Shown in pieces: positions 63,876 to 64,000 of a DNA stretch of 64,000 nt (position 1 is its first letter; each line of letters opens with the position of its first letter). Location: assembly GCA_960531495.1 (NCBI GenBank), contig OY482861.1:5167839-5231838 (forward strand). The letters run 5' to 3'. The notes below the pieces were generated by a model. That model did not search any database. It saw only the letters and a list, made by a program, of their open reading frames with translations, and was not told the origin of the DNA. This stretch comes from Zeus faber. Lineage: Eukaryota > Chordata > Actinopteri > Zeiformes > Zeidae. The position numbers and the translations under genes were made by a program.

Positions 63876-64000
63876 CTGGTGGTTAGGGGCAAAGAAGAAG
63901 AGTCAGATATTGCACTTTTCCATTGAAAAAAGGAGCACAGTACACACAGCATGCATTGCAAAGACATATAGAGTCCCCGGTGTTAGTTTTTCCGGTGCAT

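Overview
This window is nuclear DNA from a ray-finned (teleost) fish. The evidence is spliced vertebrate genes with long introns, long (AC)n microsatellites, several Tc1-like transposons, L1, L2 and CR1/Rex-like LINEs, tRNA-derived SINEs of teleost type, small inverted-repeat (MITE-like) elements and two relics of one endogenous retrovirus (ERV). No bacterial operon, CRISPR array or rRNA was seen.

Two host genes lie on the minus strand. (1) sh3glb2 (endophilin B2) appears complete: 11 coding exons from the ATG at 42652 to the stop at 15421-15423. All exons join in frame with GT/AG sites and give a 367-residue N-BAR plus SH3 protein. Its introns are full of retroelements. (2) zer1 (substrate receptor of a CUL2 ubiquitin ligase) is represented by its last eight coding exons, from 63875 down to the stop at 54892-54894, giving the C-terminal 323 residues. 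Its 5' part lies beyond the right edge. Both human orthologues are on 9q34, which supports the assignment; here they are immediate neighbours in the same orientation.

Layout. 1-12080: a truncated Tc1-like fragment, then ERV copy A on the minus strand (3' LTR, env, pol, gag, leader), cut at its 5' end by a second Tc1-like fragment (12085-12860). 12860-15300: nothing recognised. 15421-42652: sh3glb2, with L1, L2, a restriction-endonuclease-type LINE, a CR1/Rex-like LINE carrying a 425-bp solo LTR, a Tc1 fragment, a LINE/SINE nest and LINE tails in its introns. 42653-47580: CpG-rich promoter region, LINE tails, and an LTR-like block with a SINE. 47590-53679: ERV copy B on the plus strand, same family as A, with a very long leader, a SINE and large deletions in gag, pol and env. 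54892-64000: zer1, whose introns hold microsatellites, a deleted Tc1-like element and three inverted-repeat elements.

The points most worth follow-up are: an immunoglobulin-V-like segment in the surface part of the ERV envelope relic; RG/RGGF repeats flanking the Gag zinc knuckle; an in-phase 63-nt cassette exon plus a 24-nt microexon in sh3glb2, matching the 21- and 29-residue inserts known for endophilin B isoforms; the preserved glycine-N-degron pocket residues in zer1; the solo LTR whose removal restores the host LINE reading frame; and a DNA transposon with exact terminal repeats in a zer1 intron. All retroviral and LINE genes here are broken.
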